Made by a program: the position numbers and the translations under genes | Shown: positions 23,480-35,161 of the stretch, in pieces | How positions within the stretch are numbered: position 1 is the first letter of the stretch | Layout: each line of letters starts with the position of its first letter | Notes under the pieces: generated by a model | The model's input: only the letters and a program-made list of their open reading frames with translations | Database searches by the model: none | Told to the model about the DNA's origin: nothing | Assembly (NCBI RefSeq): GCF_027409185.1 | Contig: NC_084470.1 | Location: forward strand, 37,809,001 to 37,873,000 | Direction: 5' to 3' | Source of the DNA: Cynocephalus volans | Taxonomy: Eukaryota; Chordata; Mammalia; Dermoptera; Cynocephalidae | DNA: 64,000 nt

Positions 23480-23650
23480 AGTAAACACTGTCTTTCACAA
23501 CTATCTTGTTCTATATTTCTCCCATCCACATTTTCTGACAGTTACCTGATTGGCTGCCTCCATCACAATCTTTTCAGGATATTTTTGCCAGCCACATCGT
23601 GTGCCTCTCTCTTCAAAATGCCTTCAGTGGTTCCCCACTGCCTATAGTCC
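23480..23650 (+). mobile_element. L2-like fragment
   Basis: CCTTCAGTGGTTCCCCACTG and CTGCCTATAGTCCAATATTT resemble an internal L2 region; low certainty. Confidence 0.45.
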
Positions 23651-23744
23651 AATATTTGCGGTGTTCCTCAGCAGAGCTGAGCTTACTGATATCTTCTGTA
23701 GCCTCACTGCAGGCAGGCAAGTGGGCTTACCAGGCAGCACAGTA

Positions 23745-23915
23745 GTCAAAAAAACTCAGTTTTAGAGTATAATGGATTTGGATTTACATTCTTGTTTGGC
23801 CATTACTCAGTGGGATTTGGGACATGTTAACTGACACTCTGTTTCTTCATCTATAATATGGGGATAATAATACTTACCTTGAATATTTCTGGGGAGATAC
23901 TTCATAATATAGACA
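23745..23915 (+). mobile_element. MIR SINE fragment
   Basis: CACTCTGTTTCTTCATCTAT, AATATGGGGATAATAATACT and AGACAAGGCACCTGCTTGAA in MIR order. Confidence 0.75.
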
Positions 23916-24479
23916 AGGCACCTGCTTGAATACGATCCCAGGTAAAAGCTCGAGTATGAATATGTTGAATATGAATATGTTCTCAGTTAAAAGCACAATA
24001 ATTATTATTATTGCTGACACTATTTTGGATATCTTCTTTCTACACCTTCGAGCACACTATTCTACCTGCTGGCTGAACCTCTCCCCTTTTTATGCCCATC
24101 TTAGTTCCATTCTTCAAGGTCCATCTCTCTATATCTTTGTGCGTGCACACATGCGCACACACACTTTCACATTATTGCAGATAACTGTCAGAGTCATGTT
24201 CATATCCTTTTACCCTCCCTTCTACATGCCAAAGGCTGTTTGCTGTGAACAACTTCATTTCTCTGCTGAAGGCTTTTTTTGTTTGTTTGGCCATAATATT
24301 AAGAGCATCCTTGGTCCTCATGCAGTATACTCTGGAAGGATCAGAAAATAAGACAGTCTTCAGCAAGTACATATTGGTAGTTGATGAATAAATCCTTGAG
24401 CTGTCTTGCCCTTTGGGGAGGATAACTCTCAAGTGCATTCTACACTCTCTCCCAAGATCACCAGCAGGATTGAACTCCA

Positions 24480-24655
24480 GGTGCCCACAGTGGTAACTTC
24501 TCAGTAACATACCCTGTATTGGCCATTATCCCTTTGCCATCTCATTTCCCCCCTTCCCTATCACTACTTCCTGGAACCCCCAACCTAAACTACTTATACT
24601 CCAAACCTTGTCTCAGTGTCTGTTTCCGGGGGAACCCAACCTAAGACGTAAACAT
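24480..24655 (+). repeat. Ancient LTR-like 3' end
   Basis: CCTTGTCTCAGTGTCTGTTT and GGGGGAACCCAACCTAAGAC end a repeat of the type seen in old ERVL-related LTRs. Family uncertain; no internal gene. Confidence 0.45.
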
Positions 24656-27600
24656 AACATGTGTCATCTTTCATCAACTATACTGAACAGTTCAGTCTGT
24701 CATTTCTTGCCTCCTCAATAACACCTAACAATGGGCTTGCAAACTGCTGGCACTCACTCCAGACAGTTGTCACAAGGAAGTTAGAGTTAGAGTTATGCAG
24801 CATCTCTAATGCTACCAGAAGTTCTTTTTTTCATTAAAGAATTTTTAAGGGAAGACTTACTCGGCTCCAGGCAGCAGGCATATCCAGCAATGACAAAGTA
24901 AATGCCATCATGGCATTAAAAAAATAATACCGACAAAAGCAAAAGCTATAATGCCAATAAATGCTCCAGGATGAGAGGGCCGATGCTGCAGGTTCTTTGT
25001 GATTCTGTCTTATGACCTGGGACCCTCTAGCCATAGTGGCCTAAGCCCATTGCCATTAGCTCTTTATGCCTTGTTCCTTGATACTAAAGGGAAATGTGTA
25101 GCTCATGAATATGTTCCACTGACATAAAAAAATTTTTCACGTATGTTTTCTTGCTATGTTCCCAAGAGACCATACAACTGACTTTCCTTTGTCACTGAGC
25201 ATCTGTTAGCAAAGGCTCTGCAAACCTTCTTCCCCCTCATCAGATCGCTACCATATGCCATTATCTGCTGGGCTTGCACATTTTCCTGGTCGACAGTCAC
25301 TGTAAACTTTTTTGTATCTGGAACACATTTATCATGAACTCAGGATTTTATTCAAAATTTGTGTTAACTCTGTAATGCCATTGGATATAAAGACGATCTC
25401 TGATCAACTTGAATACTCGGGATTCATAGAGAATATGAAATCCCAGAATCTTATCTGTTTTAACATCGGCCGGTAGCACCTCTAATGCGGGACTGTGCTT
25501 GAAATTTCTGAAGATCTGAAAGCATTACAGAGTTATGTAGAACATAAACTGTGCAAAATTTTGCTTTCTTTATTACAAAAGATTTTGTGTTGACACCTTC
25601 TCTAACAATGTACAGAATTCAAAGTAGCCAATAAAACTTAGGTCCCTTTGCAAGCCAACTTTCCAGAAATTTCACTGTTCATGTCACCATAGGTACAGAA
25701 AGAACTTTACTGACTTTTATGCGATGGGGTCTTACTTTCACATCCCAGGGACACTGAAGAGTGTCCTTTAGCAGAGTGTTGCAGAAACAATGGAAGTATT
25801 GCTAATTTGGGTCCCGAACAAATTCTAAACGAACAGGTATTTGCACCAGACAGTTTTTCATTGCTATAGATCTTGGTCACTTTTTCATGTTTGAGCACCA
25901 CCTACACCAATCCAGTTCTTGTTTTCATCCATTTTCTTAGCCAATAATCTGTTTTTCATTCTCTCTTGACGAGATTTTGTATGCTGGCCAAAACACATCA
26001 GAGGGATCCCCCAGTCCCGAAAATGACTGATAACAGAACCACCGAGTATAGGTTATCCTGACACTCACAATAGGTGGCCCTTTGTTTGATTAGCAAACAT
26101 TTACAAGCTGAGATACAACCCAGTAGGCCTAGGCTGCCTCCCATGAATTTCTGCTGCCTGGCAAATTAAATGGTGCTTTTCCAGGTGCTGCCCTTAACAG
26201 TATCACAAATCTGTCTCCAGTGTTTTCTCTCAAGCCGGCAGCAGAATAAATGTTAGGAACATATTGCCATGTCCTGTAGTTTTCATCTGAACAAGGCAGT
26301 TCTTTTTATCCTGGAATCTTGACTGATTTAAGTTGACTTTGTAAAGAATGATTTAATTCATGCTTGTCTTCATTCCCTTTGAATCTTGGAGCAGTGAGCA
26401 CAGCGGTATTTGTGTTTCTTTCCCATATAAGTTTGGGGCTTGTTTGTTCGTTTCATTTATTTTGTCTTTGCTTAATTTGTTTTGTGGTCCCCTGAGCCCT
26501 ATTAGAGTAACCTAGAAAAAACTGGGGTATCTAAGCAGAAATTTGATAAATAGTGAGTCCTCAGGTCCCCTCACCTGAATAAGTTCATAAGAGCTAATTT
26601 TTGGTATCTCTACCAATTCTATGTTCAGTGATGTCATGTTGTTTGATTCTTAAAATTGATCATGGTCAGAGCATTTATATGATGGAAATCATCAAATACT
26701 GCAAATCAGGGCTTCTCTATACCCTTTCCATCCTCCCAACCCCCCAGCAGAGAGCCTGCTGTTAAATATTTACTAGCACACCACTGGGCAAAGGTCAGCC
26801 TATATTTGGCATAAGAAGTTAAGGCCTTACAGAATCACTTGAACAATTTTCAGAGGAATTGGAACTGTTTCTCTAAATCAATGGATCCCAGCTCTTTGAG
26901 ACCCAATATCTCCTTTATATAGTAAATATTTTGTAACATATCCTATACTTTTCTGAAATGAAATTCAAAGATAACATATACATGCAAAACTTTTTTAAAA
27001 AATAAGCATAACATCCTAATGATAATATATAGGAAAAATTAAAGAACAGTAATTTATAATAAAATAGTTTGTATTTTAATATGTAAATGCTTGGCAATGA
27101 CTACAGTGGAAGATATGATGAAAAGCCAGATGTTCATACCTTTACATAGAACCAGTATGAAAGCAGCAGCTGCAATGCAGACTGACAGAGATGAGGTTTT
27201 GGTGAATCAACATGATTTTCTGGAATGATGAATAACTCTTAATAAAATTCTGCACAAAAACTATACTCTTCCGTCAATCCACAAAGTAATTGCATATTGG
27301 AAGAACCAATGCATTTTAAAACCATGCAAAAAATAGTTGTGTAAGTATGTAAAAAGGAATTAGGTTCTAGGCTCAGGTTATTTACCTTCATGAATTACCT
27401 ATATTCTAAAGTTGTGTGGGACGTGGATAGTTCTTCATTGTTCAGAACAGCCGGCATCACTGGTACTAATCACTAAGTGCCAGTAATACCCGCCAAAGAG
27501 GCAACCAAAAATATCTTCCAAAGACTCTGAAATCACCCAAATAATGGTATTCCCTTGACTGAGAACCTGTATTCTAAGGCCAAAGAGCCTGCCCTTGGGA

Positions 27601-28377
27601 GTGATGGCCTATAGCCCTTGTCTTGCTGGGTTGGTATAAAAAAGAAGGATTTATTGGTTGAAAGGACAGTGACCCTTGGACATCCAAAGAGAAGGTTCCA
27701 AGCTACCTGAGCTCTCAGTAAGTCTAAAAGATACAGGGATGTCACCAAGGGCCCGGAGCACGAGCAGCCATGCAATAGGCTAAGAACTGGAAGGCTGGGT
27801 AGGAAGAGGGCAGAAACAGCTGACAATGGAGAAATGAAAAGCTGCAAGTGGAATCTCCATTCTGCTTTTAAAAATTCTCTTTCATCCAGGAATTGTAGGG
27901 CATGAGGAGTTGTCATTATGGGCCATTGCAGAACTGGAGACTCCCCGGAAATGACTCTGCAAATTATCTAATGACTCTTGGTTTCTAATAATATCTTGTG
28001 GTCAAGGTGCTTCTTGGTAGGGCCTTGATAGCAGACAGTTACCTAGAGGAAAATGGAAATTTTATTTTTTTATCCTCTGTCCTTCATTCCCTTTTTTCTC
28101 TTGCATTTAATTACTTAGATATTTATTTAAAAGATAAAGATTATATCTTAATGTATTGAGGCTTTGGAGTTTTTTCATTGGAAGTTGCTATTAACCAAGG
28201 GGGCCTAGTTATATAGATTCTGACATGGGGTATCATCAAAATGCTCTTTGTATTTTAGAGTTAAATATTCAAAGCTAGTTTCACAGTGACTCCCAGCTTC
28301 CCTCTCCCCAACCCTCAATATGTGACCTGCTTATGGTAAGAGCTCCTTACCTTCTCAAGATTGTTGACTGGAGTAGT
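24656..28377. other. Unique sequence up to the LINE-1
   Basis: Long repeat-poor stretch. On the - strand 25100-26100 has text that looks faintly exon-like in changing frames, but no protein was recognised and stops interrupt each frame. Ordinary AT-rich DNA follows to the L1 target site. Confidence 0.45.
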
Positions 28378-28394
28378 TGTTCTCAAACTTTTTC
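28378..28394. repeat. LINE-1 target-site duplication, left copy
   Basis: TGTTCTCAAACTTTTTC, 17 bp, identical to the copy at 35162-35178. It lies next to the poly(T) that is the complement of the L1 A tail. Confidence 0.97.
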
Positions 28395-28624
28395 TTTTTT
28401 TTTTAAATTTTATTTTGTCGATATACATTGTAGCTGATTAATGCTCCCCATCACCAAAACCTCCCTCCCTTCTCCCTCCCCCCCTCCCCCCCAACCATGT
28501 CCTTTCTGTTTGTTTGTTGTATCAACTTCAAATAATTGTGGTTGTTATATCTTCTTCCCCCCCCCCCCCCCCCGGTTTGTGTGTGTATGTGTGTATGTGT
28601 GTGTGTGAATTTATATATTAATTT
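28395..28624 (-). other. LINE-1 3' UTR with G-rich tracts and poly(A) signal
   Basis: In L1 sense orientation it holds an 18-G homopolymer (complement of 28557-28574), a CA-type microsatellite just after the ORF2 stop, a purine-rich tract with several G runs (complement of about 28461-28493), an AATAAA signal (28409-28414) and a 10-A tail. G-rich polypurine tracts, able in principle to fold into G-quadruplexes, are a known property of mammalian L1 3' UTRs. Confidence 0.85.
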
Positions 28625-31302
28625 TTAGCTCCCACCAATAAGTGAGAACATGTGGTATTTCTCTTTCTGTGCCTGACTTGTTTCACTTAATATAATTCTC
28701 TCGAGGTCCATCCATGTTGTTGCAAATGGCAGTATTTCATTCGTTTTTATAGCTGAGTAGTATTCCATTGTGTAGATGTACCACATTTTCCGTATCCACT
28801 CATCTGATGATGGGCATTTGGGCTGGTTCCAACTCTTGGCTATTGTAAAGAGTGCTGCGATGAACATTGGGGAACAGGTATACCTTCGACTTGATGATTT
28901 CCATTCCTCTGGGTATATTCCCAACAGTGGGATGGCTGGGTCGTATGGTAGATCTATTTGCAATTGTTTAAGGAACCTCCATACCATTTTCCATAGAGGC
29001 TGCACCATTTTGCAGTCCCACCAACAATGTATGAGAGTTCCTTTTTCTCCGCAGCCTCGCCAGCATTTATCGTTCATAGTCTTTTGGATTTTAGCCATCC
29101 TAACTGGGGTTAGATGGTATCTCAATGTGGTTTTGATTTGCATTTCCCGGATGCTGAGTGATGTTGAGCATTTTTTCATATGTCTGTTGGCCATTTGGAT
29201 ATCTTCCTTAGAGAAATGCCTACTTAGCTCTTTTGCCCATTTTTTAATTGGGTTGCTTGTTTTCTTCTTGTAAAGTTGTTTGAGTTCCTTATATATTCTG
29301 GATATTAATCCTTTGTCAGATGTATATTTTGCAAATATTTTCTCCCACTCTGTTGGTTGTCTTTTAACTCTTTTAATTGTTTCTTTTGCTGTGCAGAAGC
29401 TTTTTAGTTTGATATAATCCCATTTGTTTATTTTTCCTTTGGTTGCCCGTGCTTTTGGGGTCGTATTCATGAAGTCTGTGCCCAGTCCTATTTCCTGAAG
29501 TGTTTCCCCTATGTTTTCTTTAAGAAGTTTTATTGTCTCAGGGTGTATATTTAAATCCTTAATCCATTTTGAGTTGATTTTAGTATACGGTGAGAGGTAT
29601 GGATCTAGTTTCATTCTCCTGCATATCGATATCCAGTTATCCCAGCACCACTTGCTGAAGAGGCAGTCCCTTCCCCAGTGAATAGGCTCGGTGCCTTTGT
29701 CAAAGATCAGATGGCAGTAAGTGTGTGGGTTGATTTCTGGATTCTCTATTCTATTCCATTGGTCAGTGTGTCTGTTTTTATGCCAGTACCATACTGTTTT
29801 GGTTATTATAGCTTTGTAGTATAGCTTAAAGTCAGGTAGTGTTATGCCTCCAGCTTTATTTTTTTTGCTGAGCATTGCTTTGGCTATTCGTGGTCTTTTA
29901 TTGTTCCATATAAATGTCTGAATAGTTTTTTCCATTTCTGAGAAAAATTTCTTTGGAATTTTGATGGGGATTGCATTGAATTTGTATATCACTTTGGGTA
30001 GTATGGACATTTTCACTATGTTGATTCTTCCAATCCAAGAGCATGGAATATCTTTCCATCTTCTTGTATCCTCTCTAATTTCTCTCAGCAGTGGTTTGTA
30101 GTTCTCATTATAGAGATTTTTCACCTCCTTGGTTAACTCAATTCCTAAGTATTTTATTTTTTTGGTGGCTATTGTAAATGGGCAGGCTTTCTTGATTTCT
30201 CCTTCTGCATGTTCACTATTGGAGAAAAGAAATGCTACTGATTTTTGTGTGTTGATTTTGTATCCTGCTACTGTGCTGAAATCATTTATCAATTCCAACA
30301 GTTTTTTTGTAGAGGTTTTAGGCTGTTCGATATATAGGATCATGTCATCTGCAAACAGGGACAGTTTGACTTCATCTTTTCCAATCTGGATGCCCTTTAT
30401 TTCCTTCTCTTCTCTGATTGCTCTGGCTAGTACTTCCAACACTATGTTGAATAGGAGTGGTGAGAGTGGGCATCCTTGTCTGGTGCCTGTTCTTAAAGGA
30501 AAAGCTTTCAGCTTTTCCCCATTCAGGATGATATTGGCAGTGGGTTTGTCATATATGGCTTTAATTATGTTGAGATACTTTCCCTCTATACCTAACTTAT
30601 AGAGGGTCTTTGTCATGAATGAGTGCTGAACTTTATCAAATGCTTTTTCAGCATCTATAGAGATGATCATATGGTCCTTGTGTTTGAGTTTATTAATATG
30701 GTGTATCACATTTATTGATTTGCGTATGTTGAACCAACCTTGCATCCCTGGGATGAATCCCACTTGATCGTGATGAATAATTTTTCGTATGTGTTGCTGT
30801 ATTCTGTTTGCTAGTATTTTAGTGAGGATTTTTGCATCTATATTCATCAAGGATATCGGCCTGTAGTTTTCTTTTTTGGTTATATCTTTACCTGGTTTTG
30901 GTATCAGGATGATGTTTGCTTCATAGAATGAGTTTGGGAGATTTGCGTCCGTTTCAATCTTTTGGAATAGTTTGTAAAGAATCGGTGTCAATTCCTCTTT
31001 GAATGTTTGGTAAAATTCTGCTGTGAATCCATCTGGTCCTGGGCTTTTCTTTGTTGCGAGCCTTCTGATAACAGCTTCAATCTCCTTTATTGTTATTGGT
31101 CTGTTCAAATTTTCTACGTCTTCACGGTTCAGTTTTGGGAGCTTGTGTGTGTCCAGAAATTTATCCATTTCCTCCAGATTTTCAAATTTGTTGGCGTATA
31201 GTTGTTTATAGTAGTCTCGAATGATTCCTTGTATTTCAGATGAATCAGTTGTAATATCGCCTTTTTCATTTCTAATTTTTGTTATTTGAGTCTTCTCTCT
31301 TC
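28625..31302 (-). pseudogene. ORF2: LINE-1 ORF2 3' part: reverse transcriptase and cysteine-rich C-terminus
   Basis: Open in one frame from the A run at 31303-31314 to the TAA at 28625-28627. The first in-frame ATG is at 31168, giving 847 codons. Numbering from that Met, reverse transcriptase motifs include [10 protein letters not shown] (about 170-179), [14 protein letters not shown] (about 228-241) and the catalytic LFADD (271-275). The C-terminal zinc-knuckle-like C-X3-C-X7-H-X4-C cluster is at 702-719 ([10 protein letters not shown] start). No other stop or frameshift interrupts it. Joined length over the break would be about 1276 codons against 1275 in human L1, so the A-run defect seems the only one. 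Confidence 0.96.
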
Positions 31303-32456
31303 TTTTTTTTTTTTGTTAGCCATGCTAATGGTTTGTCAATTTTATTTATCTTTTCAAAAAACCAACTTTTTGATTCGTTGATCTTTTGAATTGTTTTTTG
31401 GTTTTCAATTTCATTCAGTTCTGCTCTGATCTTAATGATTTCTTTCCGTCTGCTAACTTTAGGATTGGATTGTTCTTGTTTTTCTAGTTCTTTAAGGTGA
31501 AGTGTTAGGTTGTTCACTTGCCATCTTTCCATTCTTCTGAAGTGAGCATTTAATGCAATAAATTTTCCCCTCAATACTGCTTTTGCAGTATCCCACAGGT
31601 TTTGGTATGATGTATCATTGTTTTCATTAGTTTCAATAAACTTTTTGATTTCCTGCTTGATTTCTTCTTGGACCCATATGTCATTAAGTAGAATGCTGTT
31701 TAATTTCCATGTGTTTGTATAGTTTCCAGAGTTTTGTTTGTTATTAATTTCTAGTTTTAATCCATTGTGGTCTGAGAAGATACATGGGATAATTCCAATT
31801 TTTTTGAATTTATTGAGACTTGATTTGTGACCTAATATGTGATCTATCTTGGAGAATGATCCATGTGCTGATGAGAAGAATGAATATTCTGAGGTTGTTG
31901 GGTGGAATGTTCTGTAGATATCTGCCAATTCCAATTGGTCTAGAGTCTTGTTTAGATCTTGTGTTTCTCTACTGATTCTTTGCCTAGATGATCTGTCTAA
32001 TATTGACAGTGGAGTGTTCAGGTCCCCTGCTATTATGGTATTAGTGTCTATTTCCTTCTTTAGGTCTAATAGAGTTTGTTTTATAAACCTGGCTGCTCCA
32101 ACATTGGGTGCGTACATATTTATGATTGTTATGTCTTCTTGATGGATCAGTCCTTTTATCATTAAGTAGTGTCCCTCATTGTCTCTTTTTATGGTTTTTA
32201 GTTTAAAGTCTATTTTGTCAGATATAAGAATAGCCACTCCAGCTCGTTTTTCTTTTCTGTTTGCATGGTAAATCTTTTTCCATCCTTTCACTCTTAGTCT
32301 GTGTGAATCTTTATGGGTGAGGTGGGTCTCTTGTAGGCAGCATATAGTTGGGTCCTGCTTTTTGATCCAGTCAGCCAGTCTGTGTCTTTTAATTGGGGAA
32401 TTTAAGCCTTTAACATTAAGAGTTGTTATTGAAAGGTGTTGATTTATTCTTAGCAT
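31272..32456 (-). pseudogene. ORF2: LINE-1 ORF2 5' half: endonuclease domain (frameshifted after residue ~380)
   Basis: 394-codon open frame starting at a true ATG (32454-32456), 187 bp after the ORF1 stop. It encodes the apurinic/apyrimidinic-type endonuclease that nicks target DNA. Residues matching the human catalytic set sit at the same numbers: N14, E43, D145, N147, D205, D229, H230. The last ~14 codons are out of the normal L1 frame: a 12-A run (31303-31314) carries a net +1, after which the frame hits TAG. The protein would lack reverse transcriptase unless the frame is recovered. This may be a real slippage mutation or a homopolymer sequencing error. Confidence 0.95.
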
Positions 32457-32643
32457 TTTATTGGTTGTTTGGTTGTCTTAGGTGTCTTTTGTTCCTTGCT
32501 TTCTGATTTACTGTTTGGTTTCTTTGTTTGTTGGTTCCTTAGGTTGTAGATAGTGTTTTTGTTAGCTTGTTTTCTCTTCATGAATGCCATTTTTATTGTA
32601 CTAGCGGGTTTAGATTTTTCTTAGGTTTTTATGGCAGTGGTAG
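32457..32643 (-). other. LINE-1 inter-ORF spacer
   Basis: 187 bp between the ORF1 stop and the ORF2 ATG, T-rich on the + strand. Longer than the 63-bp spacer of human L1. ORF2 translation in L1 depends on reinitiation after ORF1; no obvious start other than 32454-32456 matches the conserved ORF2 N-terminus. Confidence 0.8.
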
Positions 32644-33624
32644 TTATTTTTCAGGAACCAAACCCAGTACTCCCTTGAGGATTTCTTGTAAGGGTGGTCT
32701 TGTGGTAGTGAACTCCCGCAGTTTTTGTTTGTCTGAGAAATATACTATTTGCCCCTCATTTCGGAAGGATAGCCTTGCAGGGTAGAGTATTCTTGGCTGG
32801 CAATCTTTGTCTTTTAGTATTTTGAAAATATCATCCCATTCCTTTCTAGCTTTTAGGGTTTGTGATGAAAAGTCTGATGTTAACCTGATTGGGGCTCCCT
32901 TATAGGTGATTTGACGCTTCTCTCTTGCAGCTTTTAAGATTCTCTCTTTGTCTCTGAGTTTTGCCAATTTGACTATGACATGTCTTGGAGAAGGCCTTTT
33001 TGGGTTGAATACGTTTGGAGATCGTTGAGCTTCCTGGATCTGAAGATCTGTGATTTTTCCTATACCTGGGAAGTTTTCTGCCACTATTTTGTTGAATATG
33101 TTTTCAATGGAATCTCCATTTTCCTCCCCTTCTGGAATACCCATGACTCGGATATTTGAGCGCTTGAGGTTGTCTGATATCTCTCTCAGATTTTCTTCCA
33201 TGTCCTTGATTCTTTTTTCTTTCTTTTTGTCTGCTTGTGTTATTTCAAACAGCCCATCTTCAAGTTCAGAGGTTCTCTCTTCAACTTCGACAAGCCTGCT
33301 GGTTAAACTCTCCGTTGTGTTTTTTATTTCGCTGAATAACTTCTTCAGTTCAGCAAGTTCTGCTACATTTTTTTTCAGGACATTGATTTCCTTGTATATT
33401 TCCTCTTTCAGATCCTGTATACTTTTCCTCATTTCATCATGATGTCTAGCTGAGTTTTCTTGTATCTCATTCAGTTTCCTTAGAATTATCACTCGAAATT
33501 CCTTGTCAGTTATTTCAAGGGCTTCTTGTTCTATAGGATCTAGAGTATGAGATTTATTAACTTTTGGTGGTGTACTTTCTTGATTTTTTGTATTTCTGGT
33601 GTCTTTTTTTTGGTGTTTATTCAT
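32644..33624 (-). CDS. ORF1: LINE-1 ORF1 protein (RNA-binding chaperone), intact
   Basis: 326 aa, no stop or frameshift. ORF1p is a trimeric nucleic-acid chaperone that coats L1 RNA in cytoplasmic particles. The start is the ATG at 33622-33624 (context CCACAATGA, good A at -3); the frame is open six codons further, but that begins with GTG. Order: charged N-terminus; long heptad-like coiled coil (about residues 40-150, rich in K, E, L); RRM domain with NIRVMGIPEG at about 157-166; C-terminal domain with REKRQITYKG at about 234-243. Human ORF1p has 338 aa, so the length fits. The coding region looks functional. Confidence 0.96.
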   Translation of the reverse strand: MNKHQKKDTRNTKNQESTPPKVNKSHTLDPIEQEALEITDKEFRVIILRKLNEIQENSARHHDEMRKSIQDLKEEIYKEINVLKKNVAELAELKKLFSEIKNTTESLTSRLVEVEERTSELEDGLFEITQADKKKEKRIKDMEENLREISDNLKRSNIRVMGIPEGEENGDSIENIFNKIVAENFPGIGKITDLQIQEAQRSPNVFNPKRPSPRHVIVKLAKLRDKERILKAAREKRQITYKGAPIRLTSDFSSQTLKARKEWDDIFKILKDKDCQPRILYPARLSFRNEGQIVYFSDKQKLREFTTTRPPLQEILKGVLGLVPEK

Positions 33625-35161
33625 TGTGGCAGGGGGTTTCACAGTCCACCGGTTTAAGACTAATGACTAACTAGGATGTTGCTGTGGTTGCCAATTTGGT
33701 ATGGCTCCCGCCGTGACTGCTCAGTTGGCCTCTAGTGTCTTGTGTGTGTGGTTGCCTCGGGTCTTGGGCTTCTCCGGGGATCCACCTTTCTGGTCAGCTT
33801 GTACTCTGCTGGGCTGGTGGATCACGTACCACAGGGTGTGTGATCTCTGTTGAGCTTTCACTTTCTGTACAGGACTTCTCCCCGTTCCGTGTGCTCTGGC
33901 CCAGGCTGTTAGATCGTGCAGTGGCGACCCCACCGGGTGTGTGGTTTCTGTCGAGTCTCCGCCTCCCTGGCCGCACGTCTCCCCCCTCTGTGCACACTGT
34001 GCTGGGTTGGGGCGTGTCTTCTGCACCCCTCGTCTATCAGCTGGGCCTTCAAGACCCTGCTCAGCACCGCCTCGCCCAGGAAGTCTACCAGGTTTCTGCT
34101 AGGCACAGACGACCGGTCTCTCTGGGTGCCTTTGTAGCACTGTGTAGATCTTTCTCGGGGCTTGTTCACCTTTGTATCCCCCCAGTATAAACCGAGTCAA
34201 GCGCCCACCTGCAGCCTGGTCTCCGGCAGGTTCAAGCGGACCTGGGAACTCTCCTACCACACTATTCCCAACCAGAAATTCGTTAGGCTTTTTTCCAAAC
34301 TGGTGGTCGCAGAGATGGTATCTGCCTCCCAGTAACAGGAAGTTTACCGGGCCGGAGTCCAGGGTGTGGTGGAGTGACATTCGGCCCGCCCGTACTTCCT
34401 TGCCCTCCCAAAACTGGTCGGGACGCCCCACACCCCCAGCCCTGCCAGAGAACCGTGGAGGGAGTGGGAGAGGAGGCCGGCCCGCAGGGTCTGGAAAGCC
34501 CCGCGCCAGGCCAAGCAAATGGGCTCAGTGATGGCCGAGCAGGGCGGAGCTGCCCGCACCTGGGAAAATGGAGGCAGCACCGGGGCAGTGAGTGGCCTGG
34601 TGGTGCAGGCGGGGAGCCGTGTGGGCATCCACCCCCCGAACAGAGCTGTGCCAGGGATCACTCACAGTGCTGTGCCAGGTCGGGCGCTCGCTCTGTCTCT
34701 GGTTTGTTGCCTTCCGTGTTCTCGGCGCTGCCGCCTCGGGCTGTTCAGTTGCGGCGCCGCTCGGGCGCTCCCAGGAGTCTTCTTTAATGCCGGCCTGAAA
34801 CCTCGAATCCTGGATAGGGCAGCTGGCCGCCTTCAGTGCGGCCCCAGCCTCCGGGATCCTGGCTGCATCCACAGCAGCCCTGGCGCCGTGTTCCCTGTTT
34901 CAAGACTCACTTTTGCAGCTAAGAATCAGTTCTTTTCCTGCTCCACACTTCAAAGCTGTTGCCTGTAAATGAGGCAGCCTCTCCTGCTGGGGGCAAAGTG
35001 GCGTTGAGCCCCCACGACCGGCCAGCAGCAGCAGTCCTCCCTTAAGAGATGGCCAGAGGAAGGTCCACAAGTTTCCCGGCTGCCTGAGGCCCAGTGGCCA
35101 CCTTTTCCACCTCAGCTACTCCGCGCCAGCCACCGCAGCCACCGCCATCTTGAAACTCTCC
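33625..35161 (-). promoter_or_regulatory. LINE-1 5' UTR with internal promoter
   Basis: About 1.5 kb, markedly GC- and CpG-rich compared with all flanking DNA. This is where L1 elements keep their internal RNA polymerase II promoter. It starts with a YY1-type motif within 20 bp of the 5' end. Open frames of 100-150 codons occur on both strands here, as expected in GC-rich sequence. A weak ~101-bp tandem repetition is visible around 33834-34000. Confidence 0.9.
35142..35152 (-). promoter_or_regulatory. YY1-type motif at LINE-1 5' end
   Basis: On the - strand this reads CAAGATGGCGG, beginning about 10 nt inside the element. L1 elements of several mammals carry a YY1 site CAAGATGGC at this position, where it directs accurate initiation at +1. 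Its presence supports a complete 5' end. Confidence 0.88.

Larger units (their letters stand above)
28395..35161 (-). mobile_element. L1: Full-length, nearly intact LINE-1 retrotransposon
   Basis: About 6.77 kb, read on the - strand. It comprises a 5' UTR with promoter (33625-35161), ORF1 (32644-33624), a 187-bp spacer, ORF2 (28625-32456, one frameshift), a 230-bp 3' UTR with purine/G-rich tracts, and a short A tail of 10 (28395-28404). Perfect 17-bp target-site duplications flank it. The target strand reads TT|GAAAA at the nick, close to the L1 endonuclease preference TT|AAAA. Full length, identical duplications and a single coding defect together indicate a young insertion. L1 elements of this kind mobilise themselves and, in trans, SINEs and cellular RNAs. 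Confidence 0.98.

Noticed and set aside
24172-24510. 112-codon - strand frame overlapping a 141-codon + strand frame
   Set aside because: Opposite-strand overlap, no recognisable domain, partly repeat-derived text.
25100-26100. Possible decayed gene or processed pseudogene on the - strand
   Set aside because: Some peptide-like text appears, but frames change and stop often and no family was recognised. A translated database search would decide it.
28776-29273. 165-codon + strand open frame
   Set aside because: It lies entirely antisense to LINE-1 ORF2 and is a shadow of that coding sequence.
30129-33442. Several 60-157 codon + strand frames across 30.1-33.4 kb
   Set aside because: All are antisense shadows of LINE-1 ORF1 and ORF2.
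33735-34190. 151-codon + strand frame in the LINE-1 5' UTR
   Set aside because: It opens with GTG rather than ATG and sits in GC-rich DNA where open frames on both strands are expected.
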